The notes beneath the pieces are model-generated. The model did no database searches. It saw nothing but the letters and a program-made list of their open reading frames with translations, and was not told the origin of the DNA. From contig NC_135719.1 in NCBI RefSeq assembly GCF_964656455.1, forward strand, positions 6,055,163 through 6,119,162: a stretch of 64,000 bases of DNA. The letters run 5' to 3'. Below are positions 43,801 to 53,923 of this stretch, piece after piece. Origin of the DNA: Halichoerus grypus (Eukaryota; Chordata; Mammalia; Carnivora; Phocidae). Position 1 is the stretch's first letter. Every line of letters starts with the position of its first letter. The translations under genes and the position numbers were made by a program.

Positions 43801-46800
43801 TCAAGATGAAACACATTTGCAGGAAACTTTTGTAAAAGGATCTGAGTAAAGTATTAATTGTCTATAAATGATAAAAAAGTTAAAAATGGCCATGGTTAAA
43901 GATCTGATTAAAGTTTGTCAGGGAGCAAGAATTCCTGTTCTCTCAAAGATCCTTCTAGCTAGACTAAGAATCAAATTGACCTGAGACGGATTAAAAGAAG
44001 AAAATCAAATTTAACAGGTGTACACACAGGGTATCCACCTAGACATGAAAATTCCAAAGACAGGCAAAATGAGGTGTGTGTGTGTGTCTGTCTGTCTCAT
44101 CCTGAGCTAAGGAGAAGGGAGTACAGGTCTGGGATTTCAGAGGAAAGAAATGCACTTCACAGAGGAAAGAAGAAGAGCAGATGTTTGGTAATTAAATGTT
44201 TACCCTACCATACAGATGGGTCATTCAGATAAAATTTATCTCTGCTAATAACCTTATTCTGGGAAAGACCTTCAGTTTAGATTCTGTACAGTTAAGGGAG
44301 GGGCAGAAATTTCTCTTGAGCCCGTAGGGTCTGAGAGAAGTAGGATTAGAAAAAAGAAACGAGGTTTGTTTCTACAACTTTCTCTGTTTTAAAGCCCCTA
44401 AAGGATGTCTTTTTATTTCTTAGTACAGGGAGGATATTTTTCATATGGGAGATGTGTTTCCTACTTTCCAGGGGACAGAGGGGGGTCTGAGTGTCCTTGC
44501 ACCGGCTGTTTCTTAAGTAACTTTTATTTAAAATAATCAGTGGGCACATTTGGGGGCAGCCTGCTCTTGGCCCCTACAAGAGTCTGCGTGTGAAATAGTT
44601 TTGTGAACTGTAAAACCAAGTACCATATGGAGAGCGCCAGACAACTAACTGCACCTCTAAGTACTGAAAATACTAAACAGAGATTGTGCTTTCATACTAA
44701 TTAGTTCATGAAGTTTCTTTTAGAAATTTGATTGATTCTCGCTCAGTAATAAAGAATAAAAAGGAACTTTGACAAATACAGGTTTCTAAATCGTTAGGGT
44801 TGTGGTTTCATTTAACAGCTTCCCTTCTCTTCTGGGTGTGCTCGTGCTAATACAAACAGTCCAGTACGCATAGCCCCAGTCATGAGACTTTTGGAAGCCA
44901 ACTTTATGCCAGATTTTGTTCTCAGTGTGTTACCACTGTTAATTCATTTAACCCTCATCACAACCCTGAGAGGTGGATACTCTGAATGATTCCCATTTCA
45001 CAGATGGGGAAACTGAAGCAGGAGGTTAATAGGAACACAGTGGCAGAGCTGAGATCTAAATCCACGCAGTTGACTCCAATGCCCACCATTTTAATGACCA
45101 AGCCATACCACTGTTGTAATTAATTTGGTAGATTTTTTTAAATGGTCACATTGTATACAAGCTTCATTAAAAAGAAGGCTTCAAATGCAGTGCGCTCAGA
45201 ATGTACCCTACAAGGTTTACAGTGAGGTTGGTTAATAAAATAATTGTTTAGGATATACTTTTCCGCAAGATCTGAGATCTCTGGTATTCATTTCCCAATC
45301 CCTGTGGTGATCTATAGCTCCTGTAAACTAACTGGCATTCATAAAATAATAGCTGGGTTTTGGACGCATTCCTGTTATTAGCCCAAATCTGAGAAAGGGG
45401 GGCTTATTGGCGTGACAGGCTTGAGCCCTGTAGCCAGGAAACTACTTTAAAAGAGAGAGATTCTTTTTTACTTCATCCCCGATAACAAGTTCACCATTTT
45501 GGAAAATGTGCCACATTTTTATTGAGAATAATATGTGTAGCCTGCAGGGATTCCAGTGCAGTTACAGGCCTGGGGGAGACAGGCACCCGCTTTGTTAAAT
45601 AGACTCCGGTGCGTTTAGATGTTTGATCATGTGATATAAAACTCCTCATGGGTTACACTGCTGTTAGTAAGGCAGTGTTATTTGTAGTCGTAACAATAAT
45701 CACTTTACTGACTATTTAGTATTAAGCAGGAGTCTGTATTTATATAAAATCCTAACTAGTTTTGAAAGACCAATATAAAAGCATATCTATACATATTCAC
45801 GTATTGGTGTGTATTTGATCCTTTTACAAAAAATTCAGTAATGTGCCAACTGAACTTTTCATTTGGTTCTGGTTTGAGTGTATGTCCGATCACATAAGTA
45901 GGTGGTGATACGTAAAAAGTTCATTTTAGAAATCTGAAAAATCGTTCTAACTGGAGAAAATAAAGAATATGGATCGCTGCAGACTTAACATGAGGGAGAT
46001 TTTTTGCAATTTCCACTTTGACTCTACCCATTTCTCTGTGCCAGCAACAGGCCTTTTGAAGGGCTGTTCACTATTACTACAGAGTTCTCTTTCATTACCT
46101 TTGGGTCACATTTCCATCACATGTTCTACCCTTTGGCCTCGTGGAGTGACTGTTGCAGAATTGTGCTCTTGTAAGAGCCACTTATATGAGAAATTGTCTT
46201 GGAAACTTTGCTTTTAGCAACACATGTTTCTCCTTTCCTTACTTCATGAATCAAGTTTCGTTTGGTTTGTAAATCATTCTCCTCATTTTTTTTTCCATTT
46301 CAGAGCCACTCAGTACACATGCATGTTGCTTAGATATTTGTTAGAGCCTAAAGCTGGCAAAGAGAAGGTGGTAATGAAGCTCGAGAAACTGGAGTCCAGT
46401 GTGAGCACTGGCCGTAAATGTAAGTACCCTGTCTCCTGAGGGACAGTGGTTCCTGGTTTCAAATCGTCAGACCCTGTAATTTACAAAATGCTTTCTAGAT
46501 CATTGATTTCTAATCCTTGAAGTTTTTTGATGAAGTTGACCAGTAAAGCTGCCTTCATGAAATGACAGGCCAAGAAGATTGAACGTTTGCTATAGACCGT
46601 TCACCAACACCCTCCTGTGTGCACATGTGGTGCTATACCATATCTCTGCTCAATCACAGCCAGTGGACATACAGTGTTAGCTCACCTTTAATTCTTAGAA
46701 TTATACAACGTTTTGGCAATCCCTAACATGAGCTTCTGGCTTGTGGAAGGCCTTTGTATTCTCTAGAACAGAATAGCTTGCCTTTTCCCCTTCTTCTCTT

Positions 46801-48974
46801 GAGGGATTGCTAGAGGAAATCGAGGGGTGGTTCTCGGCCTGTTTGTGGGATGGTTTCATGTTACAGGCAAAAGTGAAGTCTGTGTCTTGCACTCATTTAA
46901 TTCATTTTAATAATAAAGCATACTGGGAAACCCCATACTTCTAGTAACAATTGCATGCCTGAATCTTAGTTGTTTGATAAGAATCAGATGTTGTTACAGT
47001 AGGTAGGCAGAGATGATAGAATGGAATGTAGAAATCCGATGTTGAACAATTATTTTTGAGCAACTACTTTGGGTAGAGAGCTGAGCTTTATAAGAGAAAT
47101 AAGATTACATGGTATAAATAATGTATAAGATTTAGTGCCAAATATATTAGCTAGGATAGAGGGGGGGAAAAGGTTTGGGAGGAGGTGGAACTTGAGGTGT
47201 AGCTAGAGAGAAAGGGAAGGAGAGCCTTTTTTCCCCCCACGAAGGCTCAAAACTGTTACGAGCAAACCATTGTATTGGAAGGTCAATGACAGAAGACTTA
47301 AGTTGTCAAGGGTAGGGTGAGCTTTTTTGGATGACTTTGAAGGATAGAATAAGAAGTTCTCAGATTCTTTAGTATGTTAGAACTCACAGGTACTTTAGAG
47401 GTCACTAGTCTCTGAAGTCCGGGAAGGACTTACCCAGGGTCATTCACCCAGTTGATGCAAGAGCAAGAACTGGAACCCAGGATAATTCATTACGTATTCT
47501 CTTTTGTGTTACTTTTGTTAAAATAATACCAGACATTCTCCTGAGATTCTAAGTCTCTTGAGGGTAGCCACTTTTGAGCGTTTGCTGAGTCTAAGATATA
47601 GTCCTTTAAGGAAAGTACTTCTTTTGTATTATCCATAATGTTTAGGACTATAACTCATTCTAGTAGGTGCTCAATAAATATTTGTTGATTGATACATCCC
47701 TTATTAATTGAATTACATGCTCAGATGAGGATATGCCTTGTAGTGATTGATTTAATTCAACTAGGAGTCACATACGACAATATTAATAGTTTTCCCAGCC
47801 ACTAAATCCTACCATCTCTACTTTGTCTTCCTGACAGTAGGGAGCCAAAAGGGGTTTGGACCACAAGATGGCAAAATGATAATGGTGTTTTATAAGAAAA
47901 GCCATCTTTGTCTGGAAAGTAAATAAAATCTAAGGCATCAGACTCTCCAGAATGTTGGCATCTGGGTCAGAGAAATAGCCACAGTGAATCAAAGCTTCGT
48001 ATGTGCAAAAATAAATAAATAAGTAAATAAATAAATAAAGTTGCATCTAGACTTCATGTTATAGTACTTTTCTTCTAACGAAGTATAGCTGGTGACATTC
48101 AAATGTCACAATCCATACTCATGATTGACCTTGCCTGAAGGATGTTGTAAGCCAATGTTAAGGTATTTGCTGGAACGGAGGTGATAAATTTAAAGAGTCA
48201 CTGTCTTTTGTGCCTTCCAGGATCATTTTGGGTGTCCTTAATATACTGCAAAGTCCTTCCTTATTCCTGAGCAAAGACCGAGCCTCAAATGACAGTCATT
48301 TGTCAAAACACCAGTGCTGGCCTCTCACCCTGATATAGGGCTTCTGCCTTCATATAACATAGTCATTAAGCATTTGTTACCTGTCGTGGGTTCTTCTTGC
48401 AGGGTTCAGACTAGGCAATGTGTTACACGCTGTGCAGGCGACTCAGCAGAGCGTTCACGCCGCCGACCTGGTACCCCGCCTGTGCCTGACGTTAGCCAAC
48501 GTGAACCGTGTGATTTATTTCATCTGTGACACCATCCTGTGGGTGCGGAGCGTGGGGCTTGCCTCTGGCATTAACAAAGAGAAATGGCGCATGTGGGCTG
48601 CCCGCCACTACTACTATTCTCTCCTGCTGAGCCTGGCCAGGGATCTGTACGAAATCTCCCTGCAGATGGAACAGGCTGCACACGACAGGGCAAAGAGGGA
48701 GAAGTCCCTGTCTCAGGAGCCTCTTGGGTACAGCGTGGCTGATGAGGAAACAGAATGGCTCCAGTCCTTTCTCCTTCTCTTATTCCGATCTCTGAAGAAG
48801 CATCCTCCCTTGCTCCTGGACACAGTGAAGAACTTCTGCGATATCTTGAACCCCTTGGACCAGTTGGGGATCTATAAGTCCAATCCTGGCATCATTGGAC
48901 TTGGAGGTCTTGTGTCCTCCATAGCAGGCATCATCATCGTGGCCTGTCCTCAGATGAAGCTGAAGATGCACTGA
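40826..48974 (+). CDS. PEX11A: PEX11A, peroxisomal membrane protein 11A (complete, 3 coding exons)
   Basis: PEX11 proteins are peroxisomal membrane proteins that bend and elongate the membrane before peroxisome division; the alpha form is PPAR-alpha inducible in liver (family knowledge). Exons 40826-40881, 46304-46419 and 48403-48974 join in phase to 744 nt, 247 residues plus stop, the human length. Recognisable parts are RFTNQTQGRDRLF near the N-terminus, LVPRLCLTLANVNRVIYFIC in the middle, and a C-terminal hydrophobic segment GLGGLVSSIAGIIIVA. The protein ends KLKMH, keeping the KxKxx pattern reported to bind coatomer in rat Pex11-alpha. The start ATG has a good context (GAGCCATGG). It diverges from WDR93 and precedes PLIN1 on the same strand. 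Confidence 0.97.
41199..41312 (-). mobile_element. Can-SINE, short form, in PEX11A intron 1
   Basis: Reverse copy with poly-T at both sides. Target duplication ccgggattttt. It lies about 320 bp after PEX11A exon 1. Confidence 0.9.
41485..42023 (+). mobile_element. LTR copy 1 in PEX11A intron 1
   Basis: Starts TGTAGGG and ends CCCTACA, an LTR-like inverted terminus. It shares its 5' and 3' parts with the element at 43916-44578 (for example gaggtttgtttctacaactt in both). Family not identified; no viral gene seen. Confidence 0.65.
42829..43020 (-). mobile_element. Can-SINE (SINEC)
   Basis: Reverse copy behind a long T run. Target duplication catataggctctttt. Confidence 0.94.
43762..43793. repeat. 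32-bp inverted repeat, left arm
   Basis: Perfect reverse complement of 44756-44787. It begins agaaacctgtatttgtcaaa. Confidence 0.9.
43916..44578 (+). mobile_element. LTR copy 2 in PEX11A intron 1
   Basis: Starts TGTCAGGG and ends CCCTACA. Related to the copy at 41485 in the same orientation, with a longer unrelated-looking middle and a short TG tract near 44073. Confidence 0.65.
44756..44787. repeat. 32-bp inverted repeat, right arm
   Basis: Perfect reverse complement of 43762-43793. The two arms enclose LTR copy 2. Confidence 0.9.
44890..45115 (+). repeat. MIR element
   Basis: Contains ttaattcatttaaccctcat, cccatttcacagatggggaa and gtggcagagctgagatctaa. Confidence 0.8.
46304..46419 (+). 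CDS. PEX11A: PEX11A coding exon 2
   Basis: The acceptor tttttccatttcag precedes 116 nt coding for (R)ATQYTCMLLRYLLEPKAG and KEKVVMKLEKLESSVSTGRK. The donor is AAAT|gtaagt. Confidence 0.97.
46420..48402 (+). other. PEX11A: PEX11A intron 2
   Basis: No gene inside. It holds an L2-like end near 47660 (gctcaataaatatttgttga) and an (AAAT)n run at 48006-48042. Confidence 0.6.
48403..48974 (+). CDS. PEX11A: PEX11A coding exon 3 with stop
   Basis: The acceptor ttcttcttgcag precedes (W)FRLGNVLHAVQATQQS. The 572-nt coding part runs to TGA at 48972-48974 and holds three quarters of the protein, including the C-terminal membrane segment. Confidence 0.97.
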
Positions 48975-49870
48975 TGTGGTTTCAGACTGAGGACTAGTGC
49001 CTGCTTTAAAGACAACGTCTTAGGATGGACATTTGCATGAGGCACAGACCATGTCAGACTGCGCAAAAGACTTGTTCACATGAGCGTTTAGTGACCAGTG
49101 GCGTGAGCAGAGGTGGGGCCAAGAATGGAGAAAGGGGGCGCATGAAAATATATATGTGTTTTTTAGAGGGCTGGAGTGACTTCTGAATTTCTGAGTATTT
49201 TCCTTTCATCCAGCATTTATTGAACATCTCTTAGGCTCATCGTGGGAGCTTACCGTTTGCTGAATGTATAAAAATTGAAAAAGGCCCCCAAAATTGAACA
49301 TTAATATACAGCGACCTTTGGGTTGTGCGCCTCACTGCTTTTGCCCAACTACCATCGGTCTGATACCCAGCCCTCTCCCAGACCTAGTACAGGCCTCTTA
49401 TTCCTCTGACCAGATCCCGACCCCCCCACCCCCCCACCCCACTTCTCCCTAGAGCCCCATGCCTAGGCGTGGCGGGGGGAGGGGGGCTGGGCTTATAGCC
49501 TTTCATCATGGCAGTCCTGTCCTTCCTCTGTCCAGAAGTAGAATCAGAAACGCATCAGGCACCTTCATGGTAGATATGCTTACTTTAGGTAGTGCATTGA
49601 GTAAGCAGAAATCAGAAGCACATAGGACTGAGGTACACATAATATGGGAGGTCACAACAGGTGCCTGTGGGTGGCCTGTGACAGATGAGGAAACAGGTTT
49701 AAAAAACCAGCCAGCACCTCATTCCTCTGACTCCCAATTCAGTGTTCTTTCGAGGATAGTTCATTGCCTTCCTGATTGAGTGGAGGTGTGAGACTCCAGA
49801 ATCCTGTACAAAAAGCCTTTTTTAGAACTTTGTTAGTGGTTTATATAAAAATTAAAACTGTGTCTAGATT
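48975..49870 (+). other. PEX11A: PEX11A 3' UTR (end uncertain)
   Basis: No gene signal follows the stop. The nearest reasonable poly(A) signal is ATTAAA at 49851-49856; an AATAAA lies further down near 50250. The 3' end is not fixed by sequence. The region contains a C-rich run near 49420-49440. Confidence 0.4.
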
Positions 49871-50281
49871 CATCAGCTAGATTTTTTTATTTAAAGCCAT
49901 ATAACAGTTTGGGCACTACCACATTAATTTTCATCGAAAGTTATACAGTTAAGAAATTTCATGAATACTCTGAATGAAGGAGCATCACAATTTTCTATGA
50001 TAAATCAGACTTCATATGTGTGAGGTGGTTGGGGGAGTGGAAAAGAGCAATAAGGGGCTAGTGGAAAAGGCCATTTATTCATGGTCCTACTTCCCATCTT
50101 GGGTGTTGAGTTATTTGTGATTGCAGATCCTCTGATTTGAGGGAAATGAAGCAGAAAAATAAGATGCCATCAAGTAGGAGGCCAATGTCAGTCCTATCAG
50201 TAAAGCCATTTCACTTACCTGAATGGAAATGAGAAAAGAAATGTACACTAAATAAATTTCCCATAAATGTGAATGAGATTC

Positions 50282-50476
50282 TTTTTTTTTTTTTTTTAAA
50301 GATTCTATTTATTTGTTTGACAGAGAGCGAGAGCAGGAACACAGGCAGGGGGAGTGGGAGAGGGAGAAGCAGACTCCCCACTGAGCAGGGGCCCGATGTG
50401 GGGCTCGATCCCAGGACCCTGGGATCATGACCTGGGCCAAAGGCAGATGCTTAACAACTGAGCCACCCAGGCGCCC
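50282..50476 (-). mobile_element. Can-SINE, PEX11A-PLIN1 interval
   Basis: Reverse copy. Target duplication tgtgaatgagattctt on both sides. Confidence 0.94.
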
Positions 50477-51438
50477 TGTGAATGAGATTCTTAAAAAGCA
50501 GGTCCTTGGCTCTCTTATTTTTAAAGTGATTAATCAAGATAATGAGATTTGAGAAAATACTTCGGGAATTTTAAGTGAAATGAAAGCTGCTAGGTCAGGG
50601 CAAGTAAAAAGTTTAAGCAACCGATTTTACTTTGTCCGGATCCTCTACTGTTGTAGATTAATTATGTCTAATAAATTTCTAGACAAGAGACTCCAGTATC
50701 TGTGAATGTGTTCTGGGAATGAAGAAGCGCTAAATGAAGGGCGATCCAGAGATGACCAGAGTATACACAGTTGGTAGCGCTCTGGTAAAATGAGCTCTCG
50801 CCTGGAAGATCTAAGCTGAGGAGGAGGATGAAGAAAGACGTAGATTGGAACGTCTGGGTTGAAAGAGACCTCCGAGGTGATCTCATCCAGGACAGGGTCT
50901 TCTGTATCAGCTCTGTCAGGTGGAGCTTTGGCTTCTGCCTGGAGAAGTTGGCCTTGAATCTGTGGCGGCATGTCATGGTGGCATCCATCTTGGTACTTTT
51001 GTCCTCTGCGATTTAGGGTGGGTGATGGGGAATTTGGGGAACACTACTTCTTCTAGAGTTTGTGAAAACCTTAATGGTACCCTGGTACCTCCCTCCCTGT
51101 ACATCTTTCTCGTTTCCAACGAACCCTCCCCACCTCCGAGCCTCCACATTTCATGAGGGATTTTAAAAACCAAAGACGTTCCTAAGAGATGTACAGCCCA
51201 GCACATTCACAACTGAACATTGTTCCCGGAGAATTTATTCAGCAACAAATGTTTGAATGCCATGCTTAGCGGTGGGATCCACTTGTGCGCAGGAGGACCA
51301 AGGTCCCTATGCTCATGTGGGAAGGGAGGGGGCGGGGGGGGTGGTGAGGGGAGGAAAGAAGATAACTCTGTGTCCTTCAAGCTGTGGCTAGAAGACAGAC
51401 TGCTCCCAGGGGACTGCCCTAGGCCCTTTCACTGCTTC

Positions 51439-51451
51439 TCACCCCTCACCC
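51439..51451 (-). promoter_or_regulatory. Candidate PPAR response element (DR1) of PLIN1 and PEX11A
   Basis: The plus strand reads TCACCCCTCACCC; on the minus strand this is GGGTGA-g-GGGTGA, two half-sites with one-base spacing. The perilipin PPRE described in mouse is, from memory, TCACCTTTCACCC, differing at two bases. It lies about 1.7 kb upstream of the likely PLIN1 first exon and 2.5 kb after the PEX11A stop. Confidence 0.6.
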
Positions 51452-51961
51452 ACATTCCAGACTCCCAGCCGAAGCTGCCAAAGGACCGGCTTTGTCAGCA
51501 GAACTTTCAGGCACAGAGCCCTATACACTCTCTGGCCCAGAGCCGTTACTCCAAAGGCTTGGAACAGGCCTTTGGCCCAGTTTGCTCTCCAGCCTCATGG
51601 ATAATTTGTCCTGAACCTTGAAGTGAGGGCAGAGGCTCCTTTTTTAGATGCTTCCTTTCCTTTCCATTACTGTCTTGTATTTTAAAAGTCCGGGTTGGAT
51701 CAATAAGTATTAAATGTATCACATACTTATAACTCCTTTTGGAGGCTCCCTGTTTGACTCTCCCTTTTCTGACCCCTCATTCCCTGCCTTATTATATCAC
51801 AAATACAGGATTACCAAGAATCCATCAGAAATCTCCCCATCTCTTGCCTCTTTCTCCTATTGCCCACAGCATACAACTTAGCAGAGAGTCAACAATAGAG
51901 GTAATTCTACCAACAACAAGAAAAATAAGTTTTGTCCCCTCATTATCCATTTTATCATGAA

Positions 51962-52043
51962 TAAACCCCAACACGGGGCTTGAACTCCCAACCCTGAGAT
52001 CAGGAGTTGCATGCTCTACCGACTGAGCCAGGCTGGTGCCCCC
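51962..52043 (-). mobile_element. Can-SINE, short truncated form
   Basis: Reads ggggcttgaactcccaaccc to gagccaggctggtgcccc. Flanked by cattatccatttta. Confidence 0.88.
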
Positions 52044-52436
52044 TCATACCCATTATCCATTTTAAAAGACCCTTCTTAGATATCTGAAAACTATGGCTTA
52101 CACTACAGTCCTCCATCATCTTTGAAGCCAGGAACTAGAACTTGGGCTCCTGCCTGATTTGTTGCTAAGGAAGGGATGTGAGCTGATAGTTCTTGGTTGT
52201 CTGGATGCTGTTGATCAGTAAGAGGATCCTGGTCAACACAAACACTTTTCCAGACTCAGCAAAACCCAGTTGGCTCTCCCACAGCATGTTCTGGTGGCAC
52301 CTTAGACCAGGTAGAGTTCAATAAACTTCCTTGAAATCTAGGAATTTACAGAGGTTGAAATTGCTCCCTCAAAGGCTAGAATGTCAGGAAGTCAACCCCT
52401 AGCTCTGGTCCTCTTCTTCATTGAGAGTAATTTATC

Positions 52437-52630
52437 TTTTTTTTTTTTTTTTTTAAGATTTTATTTATTTGAGAGAGTGCACACAAGTGGGGGGCGGAGG
52501 GCAGAGGGAGAGGGAGAAGCAGTCTCCCCACTGAGCAGGGAGCCCAACGCAGGGGTCGATCCCAGGACCCTGAGATCATGATCCGAGCTGAAGGCAGACG
52601 CTTAACTAACTGAACCACCCAGGTGCCCCA
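52437..52630 (-). mobile_element. Can-SINE (SINEC)
   Basis: Reverse copy ending gaaccacccaggtgcccc. Flanked by agagtaatttatctt and agagcaatttatctt. Confidence 0.93.
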
Positions 52631-53114
52631 AGAGCAATTTATCTTAATAATCGAAGAGTAGCACATTCAGGTGAACTCTGTTCCTGTGTGGGTTCAAATC
52701 TTACTGTTCAAAATTCGCTCTTAACAGTAAATAATAAGGGATGAGGGAAATGGGTTAAAAACAGTCCACAGGACACTCTGTGAAAAAGGAGCCAAAGATT
52801 ATAGAACTTGAGAATTTTTTGAGTTTTATGACCTATATTCCCACACCTTCCTTCTGGAAGACAGTTTTTTGGAGAACTAGGGGCCAGAAACATGTTACAG
52901 AACTGATATTTCATGGCTCTGGAATAATAACTCCTCTGGGGCTGGATCTCTGTCAGCTCTGCAGTCCTCCTCCTAGTTGCTCAAATCTCCTTGCCAAAGC
53001 TAGGATATGTTCAGGGGACCCCGGCTCAAATAACCCAACGTTCTCTTCCTCTCTGCCCTCCTCCAACTGGGAGGTGTTAGTAGTATTGCCCAAGGCTTCC
53101 CTGGAGCGGCTGGA

Positions 53115-53180
53115 ATTGTTTCTGCTGGGGGAGACACTCAGCAGCCTGGGCTCTGGGGGACTGAGGCAGCGTCAGCTAGC
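53115..53180 (+). other. PLIN1: PLIN1 first exon (5' UTR), candidate
   Basis: The donor GCTAGC|gtgagtg at 53181 follows a GC-rich stretch with CACTCAGCAGCCTGGGCTC. It could splice to the acceptor ctctgctttgcag at 53864. The 5' boundary is a guess; no TATA box is evident upstream. Confidence 0.45.
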
Positions 53181-53875
53181 GTGAGTGCGGGGGGCCCGGG
53201 AACATCTGCCTTACCTGGTTTGTTTTCGAGAGTTAAAGGAAAGAAGCTGAGGGTAAGGGTCTCCTGAGAATTTCACTGAAGAGGAAGAGGCCACAGGGAA
53301 ACCACTGAGGGGGAGAGATTATTCAAGGTGAATAACCAAGACTGTAGGGTAGATATTCTGGGGCACTAGCTTTTCCAGAACACAGCCGAAATAGCTGGTT
53401 TTAAGTGATGACTTTCTTCCTAGTTGAACATTCAGGGAAGGACTGGCAGGTACGCTTGCCTAAAAAGAGAGGAATTGTTGCAGAACTTTTGCATCAAAAA
53501 AAAAAAAAAAAAGACTAAAGCTGAAATTTATTCTTTTAGTCTCTTTTGGATCCTCATCTGGGAGCCCCTTAACTTCATCTAAAACCTCTTATCTCTTAAA
53601 GCTACCCTTATTTGTCATTTCTTACCCTGAACCCTTGTCAGAAACATCAGTCTTGACAAGTAGGCTGTGGGGCACCTCCTCCCAATGGGGCTCTAGGGAG
53701 TGACCGCTTGTCTGTGACATTCATGCTCCAGCCTAATGCCTTCTGTTGAGGGAGCTGGAGCTCCCCGGCAGCCTGGGCCTCATCGGGGCCATGAGAGGTT
53801 GGGAACTGACCCTGCGGGCCTCAAGCTGAGGGCTTTCTGATGGACCTGTGACTCTGCTTTGCAGCTTGAAGAGCT

Positions 53876-53923
53876 ATGACGGCGGTCAACAAGGACCCAA
53901 CCTTGGTGGATGGAGACCTCCCT
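53876..53923 (+). CDS. PLIN1: PLIN1 coding exon 1
   Basis: Sixteen codons, MTAVNKDPTLVDGDLP. The exon begins at 53865 with a short 5' UTR after ctctgctttgcag. The donor is CCT|gtaagt in phase 0. Confidence 0.93.
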
